The position numbers and the translations under genes are program-made. From contig CALETH010000052.1 in NCBI GenBank assembly GCA_937920105.1, positions 1 through 14,975 of the forward strand: DNA of 14,975 nucleotides. The letters are read 5' to 3'. Numbering within the stretch: position 1 is the first letter of the stretch; the number at the start of each line of letters is the position of its first letter. The notes beneath the pieces were generated by a model, which worked only from the letters and a program-made list of their open reading frames with translations, had not been told where the DNA came from and did no database searches. Positions 7,804 to 14,922 of this stretch are shown here, one piece after another. This DNA is from an uncultured Bacteroidota bacterium. GTDB taxonomy: Bacteria; Bacteroidota; Ignavibacteria; UBA10030; UBA8401.

Positions 7804-8532
7804 ATGTTTCAACATCTCTACTCTTCCATAATTTTTCCCATCAAAGATTTTTTCTTTCCACCATTATGTTTTTCCTGCAAAAATAGATTACGAGATAATG
7901 AGCAACGTATTTGTTTAGAATGTTGGAATTCCATCGCACCAACAAAATCTCACGATGCCACCGTACAACTTTTGTATAAACGTTTTGAAGAAGATGGAAA
8001 TGTAACAAAAGTATTTTCGTATTTTTATTTTGAAAAACGCGGAGTGTTTCAACAAATGATACACTCATTAAAGTACGAAGGCACAACAAAATTTGGATTT
8101 GAGTTTGGTGTGTATGTGGGAAAGCAATTACAAGAAGAAAAAGAATTTCCAGTTTGTAATGGAATAATTCCAATTCCATTAAATCCGATGAAAGAACGGG
8201 AAAGGGGATATAATCAAAGCGAAGTCATTGCAAAGGGAATTTCTTCTGTGTTGAATATTCCTGTATGTTCAAAAATTGTTCAACGAGTAAAATATACCAC
8301 AACGCAAACATATCTTAATCCATTAGAACGAAAAGAAAATGTGAAAGATGCTTTTGTTTTAAATTCTACAATGAAAAATTTTGTAAAGGGTAAAAAATTT
8401 TTGATTGTTGATGATGTAATAACCACTGGAGCAACAATTCAAGCCGTAGCAAAAATTATTAAAGAAAATGGTTCTGGAAATATTTATGTTGCTTCTGCAG
8501 CATTAGCAAAATTAGAAGAGGATAAATCATAA
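7804..8532 (+). CDS. ComF family phosphoribosyltransferase-like protein
   Basis: This 242-aa protein is the usual ComF length. The N-terminus carries a four-Cys zinc ribbon: CFSC (Cys22, Cys25) and CLEC (Cys37, Cys40). The middle holds the ComF-specific PIPLNPMKERERGYNQSE stretch (RGYNQ), and the C-terminus carries the PRPP-binding loop VDDVITTGAT (202-211), diagnostic of type I phosphoribosyltransferases. ComF is required for DNA uptake during transformation in Bacillus and Haemophilus, but homologues are present in most bacteria, including those not known to be competent, and the enzymatic substrate is not settled. No other competence gene is in the window. No Shine-Dalgarno is apparent; the ATG is the first in frame and sits 19 bases after a palindromic repeat. 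The tRNA promoter begins two bases after the stop. Confidence 0.93.
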   Translation: MFQHLYSSIIFPIKDFFFPPLCFSCKNRLRDNEQRICLECWNSIAPTKSHDATVQLLYKRFEEDGNVTKVFSYFYFEKRGVFQQMIHSLKYEGTTKFGFEFGVYVGKQLQEEKEFPVCNGIIPIPLNPMKERERGYNQSEVIAKGISSVLNIPVCSKIVQRVKYTTTQTYLNPLERKENVKDAFVLNSTMKNFVKGKKFLIVDDVITTGATIQAVAKIIKENGSGNIYVASAALAKLEEDKS

Positions 8533-8533
8533 C

Positions 8534-8563
8534 TTGACATCCGCATATAAAATTTTGTATATT
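8534..8563 (+). promoter_or_regulatory. sigma70-type promoter of tRNA-fMet
   Basis: TTGACA at 8534-8539 is a perfect -35 box. After 18 bases, TATATT at 8558-8563 is a 5-of-6 match to the -10 box. Initiation would fall around 8570, just before the mature tRNA 5' end at 8574. The -35 box begins two bases after the comF stop codon, so the comF transcript may run into the tRNA. Confidence 0.75.
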
Positions 8564-8573
8564 ATAAACCTAT

Positions 8574-8646
8574 CGCGGGGTGGAGCAATTGGCAGCTCGT
8601 CGGGCTCATAACCCGAAGGTTGTAGGTTCAAGTCCTGCCCCCGCTA
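8574..8646 (+). tRNA. initiator tRNA-fMet (anticodon CAT)
   Basis: The full cloverleaf can be drawn: acceptor 8574-8580 with 8639-8645, D stem GAGC/GCTC (8583-8586, 8595-8598), anticodon stem TCGGG/CCCGA (8600-8604, 8612-8616) with loop CTCATAA and anticodon CAT at 8607-8609, T stem GTAGG/CCTGC with loop TTCAAGT, and discriminator A8646. Three initiator hallmarks are present: no Watson-Crick pair at 1-72 (C and T), three consecutive G:C pairs at the bottom of the anticodon stem (GGG/CCC), and A11:U24 in the D stem. The 3' CCA is not encoded (CAA follows), so it must be added enzymatically. This tRNA carries formyl-methionine to start codons. Confidence 0.96.
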
Positions 8647-8653
8647 CAAACAA

Positions 8654-8681
8654 AAAAAGCCCAACGAAGAGTTGGGTTTTT
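8654..8681 (+). terminator. intrinsic terminator of tRNA-fMet
   Basis: CCCAAC (8660-8665), loop GAAGA, and GTTGGG (8671-8676) are followed by TTTTT. The hairpin begins 13 bases past the tRNA end. A nearly identical terminator, together with the tRNA 3' end, recurs at 9001-9027. Confidence 0.9.
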
Positions 8682-8699
8682 GCATTTAGTATTTGATAT

Positions 8700-8945
8700 A
8701 TGAAAAACTATACTGTTTATGTTATAGAAAGTAAAGAAGGATATAGATATACTGGTATAACAGAAGACATTGAAAAACGTTTAGTTGAACATAATAACAA
8801 ACTTCTTTCTTTTTGGACTAAAAGAGGAAGTAATTGGAAAATTATTTATAGTGAAACCTATAATAATAAACAAGATGCATTAAAACGAGAACAATGGTTG
8901 AAGAGTGGAGTAGGAAGAGAGTATTTAAAAAAAATAATTTTTTGA
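8700..8945 (+). CDS. small stand-alone GIY-YIG nuclease (UPF0213-like)
   Basis: This 81-aa protein consists of little more than a GIY-YIG catalytic core. The GIY strand is TVYVI (residues 5-9), the YIG strand is YTG (17-19), catalytic Arg27 and His31 lie in the helix ending KRLVEHN, and metal-binding Glu64 is in ALKREQWLKSG. SFWTKRG (37-43) and GVGREYL (70-76) are typical of the small single-domain family found in many Bacteroidota. The active-site residues appear intact. No DNA-binding domain is attached and the cellular target is unknown. The gene starts 19 bases after the tRNA-fMet terminator and ends five bases before a second copy of the tRNA 3' end, so it sits exactly between direct repeats, as cargo of a tRNA-targeting element would. 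No Shine-Dalgarno or convincing promoter is seen. Confidence 0.9.
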   Translation: MKNYTVYVIESKEGYRYTGITEDIEKRLVEHNNKLLSFWTKRGSNWKIIYSETYNNKQDALKREQWLKSGVGREYLKKIIF

Positions 8946-8949
8946 GATT

Positions 8950-9008
8950 GTTGTAGGTTCAATCCGCCACAGGCGGACTGCCCCTGCTACAAACAAAAAA
9001 AGCCCAAC
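8950..9008 (+). repeat. duplicated, disrupted tRNA-fMet 3' fragment
   Basis: GTTGTAGGTTCAA (8950-8962) is identical to 8619-8631 in the T arm of the intact tRNA. After a 15-base palindrome that replaces GTC, positions 8978-9008 match 8635-8665 at 30 of 31 bases, covering the rest of the T stem, the 3' acceptor strand, the spacer and the left arm of the terminator. The offset between the copies is 331 bases. There is no matching 5' half of a tRNA upstream, so it cannot be a functional tRNA. It could be a right-hand attachment-site remnant or a decayed tandem copy. Confidence 0.9.
8963..8977. repeat. 15-base palindrome inside the tRNA fragment
   Basis: TCCGCC-ACA-GGCGGA is a perfect 6-bp stem with a 3-base loop. 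It is absent from the intact tRNA copy and has replaced the three bases GTC at the T-loop/T-stem junction. It looks like a mini-palindrome insertion. A related GC-rich hairpin core (CGCC...GGCG) lies at 13867-13880. Confidence 0.7.
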
Positions 9009-9027
9009 AAAAAGTTGGGCTTTTTTT
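9001..9027. terminator. bidirectional intrinsic terminator
   Basis: GCCCAAC (9002-9008), loop AAAAA, GTTGGGC (9014-9020) and a seven-T run form a strong terminator on +. On the opposite strand the preceding A-run becomes a seven-T run too, so it also serves the Oar-like receptor gene, whose stop is 20 bases away. It is the second copy of the tRNA-fMet terminator, with a 7-bp stem instead of 6. Confidence 0.88.
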
Positions 9028-9046
9028 ATTTATAATGAGTGAATGA

Positions 9047-12000
9047 TTAATTAAAAATATATCGTAAACCAATTTGTGCTTGCCAACGAGATGCAAGAGT
9101 AACATCATCGCTAAATGTTTTGGTAAGTGGTTTACCTCCGGAAAGTGGGAATGAAAATACTGGCTCTCCATTTTCGTATTTTACAAATGTTAATGGATTT
9201 TTTGTATTGACCGTACCTCGAACACCCCATTCAGAATTTAATAAATTTCCAACATTAAGAATATCTATACTTAACTGAAATGTATTTCTTTTTTCACCGA
9301 GCATGAGATAGAAATTTTGTAAAATTCTTAAGTCGATTTTTGTGGACCATGGTAGTACTGCTCCATTGCGTTCTGCATAGTTTCCTCTTCGACTTTTTAA
9401 ATAATCATCTTGTTCAATGTAAGCATTAAGTTGTTGCCATAATTCTGCTGTTGTTCTTGTATCATTAGCATCAACAGGTACAAGATTAATTTCTGTTTCA
9501 TCTTTTGGAACATACATCAAATCATTTCTGCCAATACCATCTCCATTCATGTCGCCTGCATATACATACGAAAATCTATTACCATCTGCTGCTTCAAAAA
9601 AGAGAGAAATTGTTGTTCCGAAATGTTCAGCATATTCTACATCATAAGAAATTGCTCCGATAACACGATTTCGTAATCCATAATCTGACCAACTTAATGT
9701 TGGTGTATTGGGATTTCCTACAACGAGGTTTCGTTGAAATGCATCTGAGGCGATTTCTCCTGGATTGCTAGTAATATCTTTGGATTGACTGTAAGTGTAA
9801 GCAAGATTTGTTGTTAATCCAAAATCAAAATTTTTTCGAAGTTGTGCGGTGATACTATATTGATATCCTTCATTAGTATTATCCAACATAATTGCACCAG
9901 CATCTAAAAAACTATAAATGCGAACATCTGTTGAATCAAAAATTGGTCGTGTATCTGCTCCTTTGGATGTTTGTGAAGGCAATCGCATATTATAGTTGCG
10001 ATGAATAACAGCATTAATATCTTTACTATAAATTGCTTCTAAGGTTCCCACCATATCCCATGGCAATTCTTTATCAATAGCAAAATTTGTTCTCCATACT
10101 TGTGGAAATTTAAATTTATCTACAGTACCGTTAATTTGGTATGTGCCACCTGGAAAAATTTTTCCATTGGAAATTTGGTTTCCTATCCATACAAAAGGAA
10201 TACGTCCGGTAAAAATTCCTGTTCCACCACGTAATTGCATACTTCTATCACCATTCACATCCCAATTAATTCCGATTCTTGGAGAAAATAGTGGTGATGG
10301 ATTTGGTAATTTACCAACATCAACTTTTTTTGTTGCTCCAGTTTCATCATTAAAATTTAAAGAATAAATTTCATTATTTTTTGGTGGTGTAGTAAGATAG
10401 ATTGGCATATCCATTCGTAATCCAACAGTAACTTTAAGGTCGGGAGATGTTTGCCATTCATCTTGTGCATACAAAGCAAATTGTGCTACGTTTACTTCAT
10501 CCATGATAAATGGATTTTTATTGGCATCTTCCACTTGTTTATTATAATCAACAAAATTTGTATCACCAGGAATAGATGCTTTTTTAAAATCATCAAGAGA
10601 AGTATATAGAGGTCCAGGATAATAAAAAAGATTGAAAGAATTAAGAAATTTAAATAATTCAAAATTTGTTCCAATTGTTACAACATGTTCTGGCATGTAG
10701 ATGGTAAAATTATCGGTAACTTGAAAAACATCTTGGTCAAGAAGATTATGAGTAGAAAATCTTTCTAAACCAAAAGAGATATAATTTTTTCCATCTTTTA
10801 AAATATCAATGGAAGGAAAGGGTTTACTTTTACTTTCTCGAAAATCTCTGAATGCCGTATAACCAATTTGAAAATTATTGGAAAACATATTTCCAAATCG
10901 ACTATTTAATTCTGCAACGATGGAGTTTAAATTATTGTTGATGATATAACTAGTGTTTTCAAATGGTAATGTGTTTATATCAGGACCTCGTCCTGTTTCG
11001 GAAATTGCTGGATGTGGTAAAACATCTCTAAACGATTTTAAATAGTTGTAACGAATGCTGAAACTATTTTCTTCATTCATATTCCAATCAAGTTTGAGAA
11101 GAAATTTATCATTATAGGTTTGATGGGTATAATTTTCATACGCACCGGGTTCATATCCGTACACGTTGCGAAGAATGCTTGCAACAGTATCTAAGTCTGA
11201 AGCAAGAACATTAGAAACATTAGAGCCAGATAAATTATCACGCGAAGCAAGATAATTAGAGCCGGGTTCTTTTCGGCGTTCAATTTCTGCATTGGCAAAA
11301 AAGAACATTGTGTTTTCCATAATTGGTCCGCCAATTCTAAAACCGGATTGGTTATAACTTAGGTTTGGATTTGTGACAGTGGTATTTCCAATTTTTTCTC
11401 CAATAAAATTTTCATTTCTTGTAAAGGTATAAATTGAACCACTCACCTCATTAGAACCACTTTTAGTAACGGCATTAACACCGGCACCAGTAAAGCCACT
11501 TTGTCGTACGTCATAAGGAGCAAGAGAAACTTGAATTTGTTCAATAGCATCTAAACTTACTGGTTGAGCATTAGTTTGTCCGCCTGGAGTAGGAGCATCA
11601 AGTCCGAAAGAATTATTGAAAATTGAACCATCAAGAGAAAAATTATTATAGAGAACGTTTCTTCCACCAAAACTGTTTCCGGAACTTTGTGGTGTGAGAC
11701 GTGTAAAATCTTGTGCACTGCGTGCGATGGTGGGGAGACTTTCTAATTGTTTTGTACTAACACTTGTTGCAGCACCGGTTCGTTCTGCACTGAGTAATTC
11801 ATCTTTTTCCCCACTGATGACAATTTCTTTTAGTTGAACATTTTCACTTTCAAGAACAAAATCCAAACGAGTACTTTGTCCTAAACTTAAAAATATTTCT
11901 TCTTGTGTTTTTGTTTTAAATCCAACTCCTGAAACAGTTATAGAATATGGTCCGCCAACTCTAACGTTGGGTAAATTATATCTTCCATCTTCCCGTGTAG

Positions 12001-12181
12001 CAACTCCGTATTGAGTTCCGCTGGGTTCATGAATTGCCATTACTGTAATTCCTGGTAATGGTTCGTTATCGGTGTCTCTAACCAATCCTTCTATAGAAGA
12101 AGTGGTTACTTGCCCGAATGTTATGGTATTCCATAACAACACTCCAGCAATTACAAGTGTGAGTTTGTAGAATTTGTACAT
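9047..12181 (-). CDS. Oar-like TonB-dependent outer-membrane receptor
   Basis: This 1044-aa protein has a signal peptide (residues 1-23, cleavage after TFG). A carboxypeptidase-regulatory-like domain follows at about 28-112 (SIEGLVRDTDNEPLPGITV through REDGRYNLPNVRVGGPY). A TonB-box-like LKEIVISGE lies at 117-125. The plug runs from about 130 to 245, with RSAQDFTRLTPQSSG (154-168), NNFSLDGSIFNNSFG (179-193) and VNAVTKSGSNEVSGS (235-249), the pattern of the Oar subfamily named after the Myxococcus protein. The remainder is a large barrel ending RYIFN. A GDMNGDGIGRNDLMY loop in the C-terminal third resembles a calcium-binding Asp-rich loop and is common in this subfamily. The ligand is unknown; some Oar proteins take part in protein or protease export rather than nutrient uptake. 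The lipoprotein gene upstream is 32 bases away. Confidence 0.93.
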   Translation of the reverse strand: MYKFYKLTLVIAGVLLWNTITFGQVTTSSIEGLVRDTDNEPLPGITVMAIHEPSGTQYGVATREDGRYNLPNVRVGGPYSITVSGVGFKTKTQEEIFLSLGQSTRLDFVLESENVQLKEIVISGEKDELLSAERTGAATSVSTKQLESLPTIARSAQDFTRLTPQSSGNSFGGRNVLYNNFSLDGSIFNNSFGLDAPTPGGQTNAQPVSLDAIEQIQVSLAPYDVRQSGFTGAGVNAVTKSGSNEVSGSIYTFTRNENFIGEKIGNTTVTNPNLSYNQSGFRIGGPIMENTMFFFANAEIERRKEPGSNYLASRDNLSGSNVSNVLASDLDTVASILRNVYGYEPGAYENYTHQTYNDKFLLKLDWNMNEENSFSIRYNYLKSFRDVLPHPAISETGRGPDINTLPFENTSYIINNNLNSIVAELNSRFGNMFSNNFQIGYTAFRDFRESKSKPFPSIDILKDGKNYISFGLERFSTHNLLDQDVFQVTDNFTIYMPEHVVTIGTNFELFKFLNSFNLFYYPGPLYTSLDDFKKASIPGDTNFVDYNKQVEDANKNPFIMDEVNVAQFALYAQDEWQTSPDLKVTVGLRMDMPIYLTTPPKNNEIYSLNFNDETGATKKVDVGKLPNPSPLFSPRIGINWDVNGDRSMQLRGGTGIFTGRIPFVWIGNQISNGKIFPGGTYQINGTVDKFKFPQVWRTNFAIDKELPWDMVGTLEAIYSKDINAVIHRNYNMRLPSQTSKGADTRPIFDSTDVRIYSFLDAGAIMLDNTNEGYQYSITAQLRKNFDFGLTTNLAYTYSQSKDITSNPGEIASDAFQRNLVVGNPNTPTLSWSDYGLRNRVIGAISYDVEYAEHFGTTISLFFEAADGNRFSYVYAGDMNGDGIGRNDLMYVPKDETEINLVPVDANDTRTTAELWQQLNAYIEQDDYLKSRRGNYAERNGAVLPWSTKIDLRILQNFYLMLGEKRNTFQLSIDILNVGNLLNSEWGVRGTVNTKNPLTFVKYENGEPVFSFPLSGGKPLTKTFSDDVTLASRWQAQIGLRYIFN

Positions 12182-12213
12182 AGGTAATTGATTAAATGAA
12201 TAAAATATATTGG

Positions 12214-12597
12214 TTATTCTTGTGGTACTTCTTTTCCCATGTCTTTGTAAATAGAGATAATAAGGTCGGCTTCTTGTTTTGCTTGAGCATTATTTGGGTC
12301 TAATGATAACACTTTACGATAATGTTTTAGTGCAGCAGGATATTTTTTTCTTGGTGGTAAAGAATCATTATACATAAAGTAGGTTGCATATTTAAGATGG
12401 GATTCTATTCGAGATTGTTTTATGGCAAGGTCATCAGGGAATTTTTCTGCAAGTTCATCTAAAAGAGTAATTCCTTGTTCATATTCACCTTTAAAAACCA
12501 TTTCATTGGCTTTAGCAAGTTGAGCAGTATCGACATTTTTAGTACTGCAGGAAATGAAAAATAAAAAAAGAGGGAAGAGGATGAGAGTTTGTTTCAT
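12214..12597 (-). CDS. TPR lipoprotein preceding Oar-like receptor
   Basis: The frame is open to an ATG at 12669, but the start at 12597 is preferred because it places a signal peptide at the very N-terminus: MKQ, then a hydrophobic run ending FFISC, with Cys17 as the lipid anchor. That gives 127 aa. The mature part is helical, with two TPR-like units: LAKANEMVFKGEYEQGITLL followed by DELAEKFPDD, and ALKHYRKVLSLDPNNAQAKQ (the classic LDPNN turn). It is probably a periplasm-facing lipoprotein that binds another protein. The Oar-like receptor gene follows 32 bases downstream on the same strand, so the two probably form an operon and the lipoprotein may be an accessory of that receptor. No distinct Shine-Dalgarno is visible. 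Confidence 0.8.
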   Translation of the reverse strand: MKQTLILFPLFLFFISCSTKNVDTAQLAKANEMVFKGEYEQGITLLDELAEKFPDDLAIKQSRIESHLKYATYFMYNDSLPPRKKYPAALKHYRKVLSLDPNNAQAKQEADLIISIYKDMGKEVPQE

Positions 12598-12769
12598 AAA
12601 AGTATTGTTAATAGGTATGAAAATAAATTTTGAGTGAAAAAAACTACAAAAAAAAATCTTGGGAAACAAGGTAAATAAAATTGCTTTTTAACGGAACATT
12701 TTTAATTTTTAGAACGTCTAATGCAAACGTAAATTATCACAATACAACAATTTATTTCTTCGGAGGATT

Positions 12770-13759
12770 ATGCAACACGATATTAAAGCCATTAACGAAA
12801 AAATACAAAAAGAAAGTGCTTTTGTTGATTTACTCACAATGGAAATCGATAAAGTCATTGTTGGTCAACACTACATGTTAGAACGCCTGCTCGTTGGTTT
12901 ATTAGCCAACGGACATATTTTGTTAGAAGGTGTTCCCGGACTTGCAAAAACCACCGCAGTAAAAACACTCGCTGATGCTATTGATGCAAAATTTCAACGT
13001 ATCCAATTTACACCAGATTTACTTCCCGCAGATTTAGTTGGAACATTAATTTACAATCAAAAAGATGGAAAATTTCACACAAAGAAAGGACCTCTTTTTG
13101 CAAATTTTATTCTTGCTGATGAAATCAATCGTTCACCCGCAAAAGTTCAAAGTGCATTATTGGAAGCGATGCAAGAACGACAAGTAACTATTGGAGAAGA
13201 AACATTTAAATTAGAGCAACCGTTTTTAGTACTCGCTACACAAAATCCAATCGAACAAGAAGGAACATATCCGCTTCCCGAAGCACAAGTTGACCGTTTT
13301 ATGTTAAAAGTAAAAATCGGATATCCCACCAAAGAAGAAGAATTAAAAATTATGCGTCAACAAGTGAACGGAATAAAAAGTACCGTGAACAAAGTTGTTT
13401 CGCCAAAAGAAATTTTAAAAGCCCGCGAAGCCGTGAGTGAAATTTATATGGATGAAAAAATTGAACGTTACATTCTTGATATAGTTTTTGCAACACGTTC
13501 TCCCAAGGAATACGGATTAAATAATCTTGCACAACTCATCAGTTACGGTGGTTCACCACGTGCAACCATTAATCTCGCACTCGGAGCAAAAGCGTACGCA
13601 TTTATCAAACGCCGTGGATACGTTATTCCCGAAGATGTGCGTGCAATTAGTATGGATGTGTTGCGACATCGTATTGCGGTTACCTACGAAGCCGAAGCGG
13701 AAGAAGTAACATCCGAAACTATTGTTCAAGAAATTTTAAATAAAGTGGAAGTACCGTAA
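12770..13759 (+). CDS. MoxR family AAA+ ATPase
   Basis: This 329-aa protein is standard MoxR length. It has Walker A GVPGLAKT (residues 54-61), Walker B FILADEIN (113-120, Asp117/Glu118), sensor-1 Asn in ATQNP (156-160), and the EGTYPLPEAQVDRF signature (164-177) with an Arg finger region. A C-terminal lid domain contains GGSPRATINL. MoxR ATPases act as cytoplasmic chaperones that mature or insert cofactors into partner complexes, usually working with DUF58 and von Willebrand factor A proteins. The DUF58 gene downstream fits that pairing. GGAGG at 12762-12766 is only three bases from the ATG, closer than usual, but there is no better start. The gene is divergent from the lipoprotein gene; the 172-base region between them should hold both promoters. 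Confidence 0.95.
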   Translation: MQHDIKAINEKIQKESAFVDLLTMEIDKVIVGQHYMLERLLVGLLANGHILLEGVPGLAKTTAVKTLADAIDAKFQRIQFTPDLLPADLVGTLIYNQKDGKFHTKKGPLFANFILADEINRSPAKVQSALLEAMQERQVTIGEETFKLEQPFLVLATQNPIEQEGTYPLPEAQVDRFMLKVKIGYPTKEEELKIMRQQVNGIKSTVNKVVSPKEILKAREAVSEIYMDEKIERYILDIVFATRSPKEYGLNNLAQLISYGGSPRATINLALGAKAYAFIKRRGYVIPEDVRAISMDVLRHRIAVTYEAEAEEVTSETIVQEILNKVEVP

Positions 13760-13995
13760 TTCAATGGAAAATTCTCAATGAGAAATGAACAATGAAAAAC
13801 TAAACCATGATTTACTTGATTTATATGATGACCAAGATTTTTTAATCTTATAAGGGTTTAATTCCCCGCCGCTTGTGGCGTAAGGTCATTCCCGCATGTT
13901 TTTAGCGGGAATCCATTTTGAAAATTTACCCTCTATATTTAATTAGCAATACCAAAAAGAATTAGAATTTCGTATTTCGATATTTAGATTTTAAA
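13760..13995. other. repeat-filled intergenic region between moxR and DUF58 gene
   Basis: No credible ORF lies in these 236 bases. They hold low-complexity imperfect repeats (AATGAGAAATGAACAATG near 13776), a stretch with CCATGATTTACTTGATTTATATGAT (13805 onward) that resembles a dispersed palindromic family I recall from FCB-group genomes, a small hairpin AAGATT-TTTT-AATCTT (13834-13849), a GC-rich hairpin core (13867-13880), and the single REP-like hairpin at 13885. Spacing this wide is unusual for MoxR-DUF58 neighbours, which are normally tightly coupled. Confidence 0.6.
13885..13913. repeat. single-hairpin version of dispersed repeat, copy 3
   Basis: GTCATTCCCGC-ATGTTTTTA-GCGGGAATC matches the first module of the elements at 1263 and 7712. 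The second hairpin is absent: after AATCCATTTTG the sequence diverges. It is a solo or truncated copy in the moxR-DUF58 spacer. Confidence 0.7.
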
Positions 13996-14883
13996 ATGAC
14001 TACAACCGAACTTCTTAAAAAAGTACGACACATAGAAATCAAAACACGCGGATTAGTGAACCAAGTGTTTTCCGGAGAATATCATTCTGTATTTAAAGGA
14101 CGCGGAATGGAATTTTCCGAAGTACGAGAATATCAATATGGAGATGATATTCGTGCGATTGATTGGAATGTTTCTGCACGCATAGGAAGTCCATTTATAA
14201 AAATATTTGAAGAAGAACGCGAACTAACCGTAATGTTGTTGGTAGATATGAGTCGCTCCGAACAATTCGGAAGTGTAGAAGCGATGAAAAATGAAATCGC
14301 AACAGAAATTTGTGCCGTACTTGCATTTTCCGCAATTCGCAATAATGATAAAGTTGGTCTCATTATTTTTACTGACACAATAGAAAAATTTATTCCACCC
14401 AAAAAAGGAAAGCAGCACATTCTCCGCATTGTTCGAGAATTATTGTCATTCCAACCACAAAGTCATGGAACAAACATTAAAGTTGCGATGGAATATCTCA
14501 ACAGCGTAATTAAAAAACGCTCCATTGCATTTTTCATTTCAGACTTTATTAACACAAATGAAAAAAATAATTACGACACTGTTTTGCGAGTAGTTAGCAA
14601 AAGACATGATATGATTGGAATTACGTTGCACGACCCACGTGAACGTGAACTTCCCAAAATTGGATTAGTAAAAATGCGAGATGCAGAAACCGGAGAAGAA
14701 CGTTGGATTGACACCAGTAATATTATCGTGCAAAAACAATTTCAACATTATTGGAAAACCCACGAAGAACGATTAAAAAAATTATTTCTCACTACCAAAG
14801 TCGATAGAATAGATGTTCGTATTGATAGACCGTACATCCAGCCATTAGTGAATTTTTTTAGGATGAGGGAGCAGAGGTGGTAA
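13996..14883 (+). CDS. DUF58 / von Willebrand factor A-like protein (MoxR partner)
   Basis: This 295-aa protein carries the DUF58 signature GRGMEFSEVREYQYGDDIRAIDWN (residues 35-58). It is followed by a vWA-like fold with a MIDAS metal site: DMSRS (84-88, DxSxS), Thr159 in HGTN, and Asp183 in ISDF. There are no membrane segments, so this is the short cytoplasmic type found in Bat/MoxR loci. DUF58 proteins are thought to act with MoxR ATPases in assembling or protecting envelope or metalloprotein complexes (the Bat aerotolerance loci of Bacteroides are one example). The expected next genes, membrane-anchored BatA/BatB-like proteins, would lie beyond the window. No Shine-Dalgarno is evident; the ATG at 13996 is the first one that keeps the usual N-terminus. 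Confidence 0.93.
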   Translation: MTTTELLKKVRHIEIKTRGLVNQVFSGEYHSVFKGRGMEFSEVREYQYGDDIRAIDWNVSARIGSPFIKIFEEERELTVMLLVDMSRSEQFGSVEAMKNEIATEICAVLAFSAIRNNDKVGLIIFTDTIEKFIPPKKGKQHILRIVRELLSFQPQSHGTNIKVAMEYLNSVIKKRSIAFFISDFINTNEKNNYDTVLRVVSKRHDMIGITLHDPRERELPKIGLVKMRDAETGEERWIDTSNIIVQKQFQHYWKTHEERLKKLFLTTKVDRIDVRIDRPYIQPLVNFFRMREQRW

Positions 14884-14885
14884 TT

Positions 14886-14922
14886 GTCATTGCGAGTTCC
14901 GATTTATCGGAACGAAGCAATC
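14886..14922. repeat. REP-like palindrome of the GTCATTGCGAG family
   Basis: An outer pair ATTGC (14889-14893) / GCAAT (14917-14921) encloses a perfect 8-bp hairpin GTTCCGAT-TT-ATCGGAAC (14896-14913). The flanks GTCATTGCGAG and CGAAGCAATCT are those of a dispersed element I recall in many bacterial genomes. It starts three bases after the DUF58 stop and has no U-run. The AT-rich imperfect repeats after it (to the window end) contain no gene. Confidence 0.75.

Noticed and set aside
8950..9027. A second tRNA gene
   Set aside because: Only the 3' third of tRNA-fMet is present, with a 15-base insertion in the T arm. The sequence before it is the end of the GIY-YIG gene, so no cloverleaf can form.
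12681..12881. 66-aa reading frame on + overlapping the moxR start
   Set aside because: It is in a different frame from the clear moxR gene, and most of it lies in the AT-rich promoter region between divergent genes.
1263..14922. Possible CRISPR array from the recurring palindromes
   Set aside because: The copies are kilobases apart in separate intergenic regions, with no regular spacing or unique spacers, and no cas genes are present.
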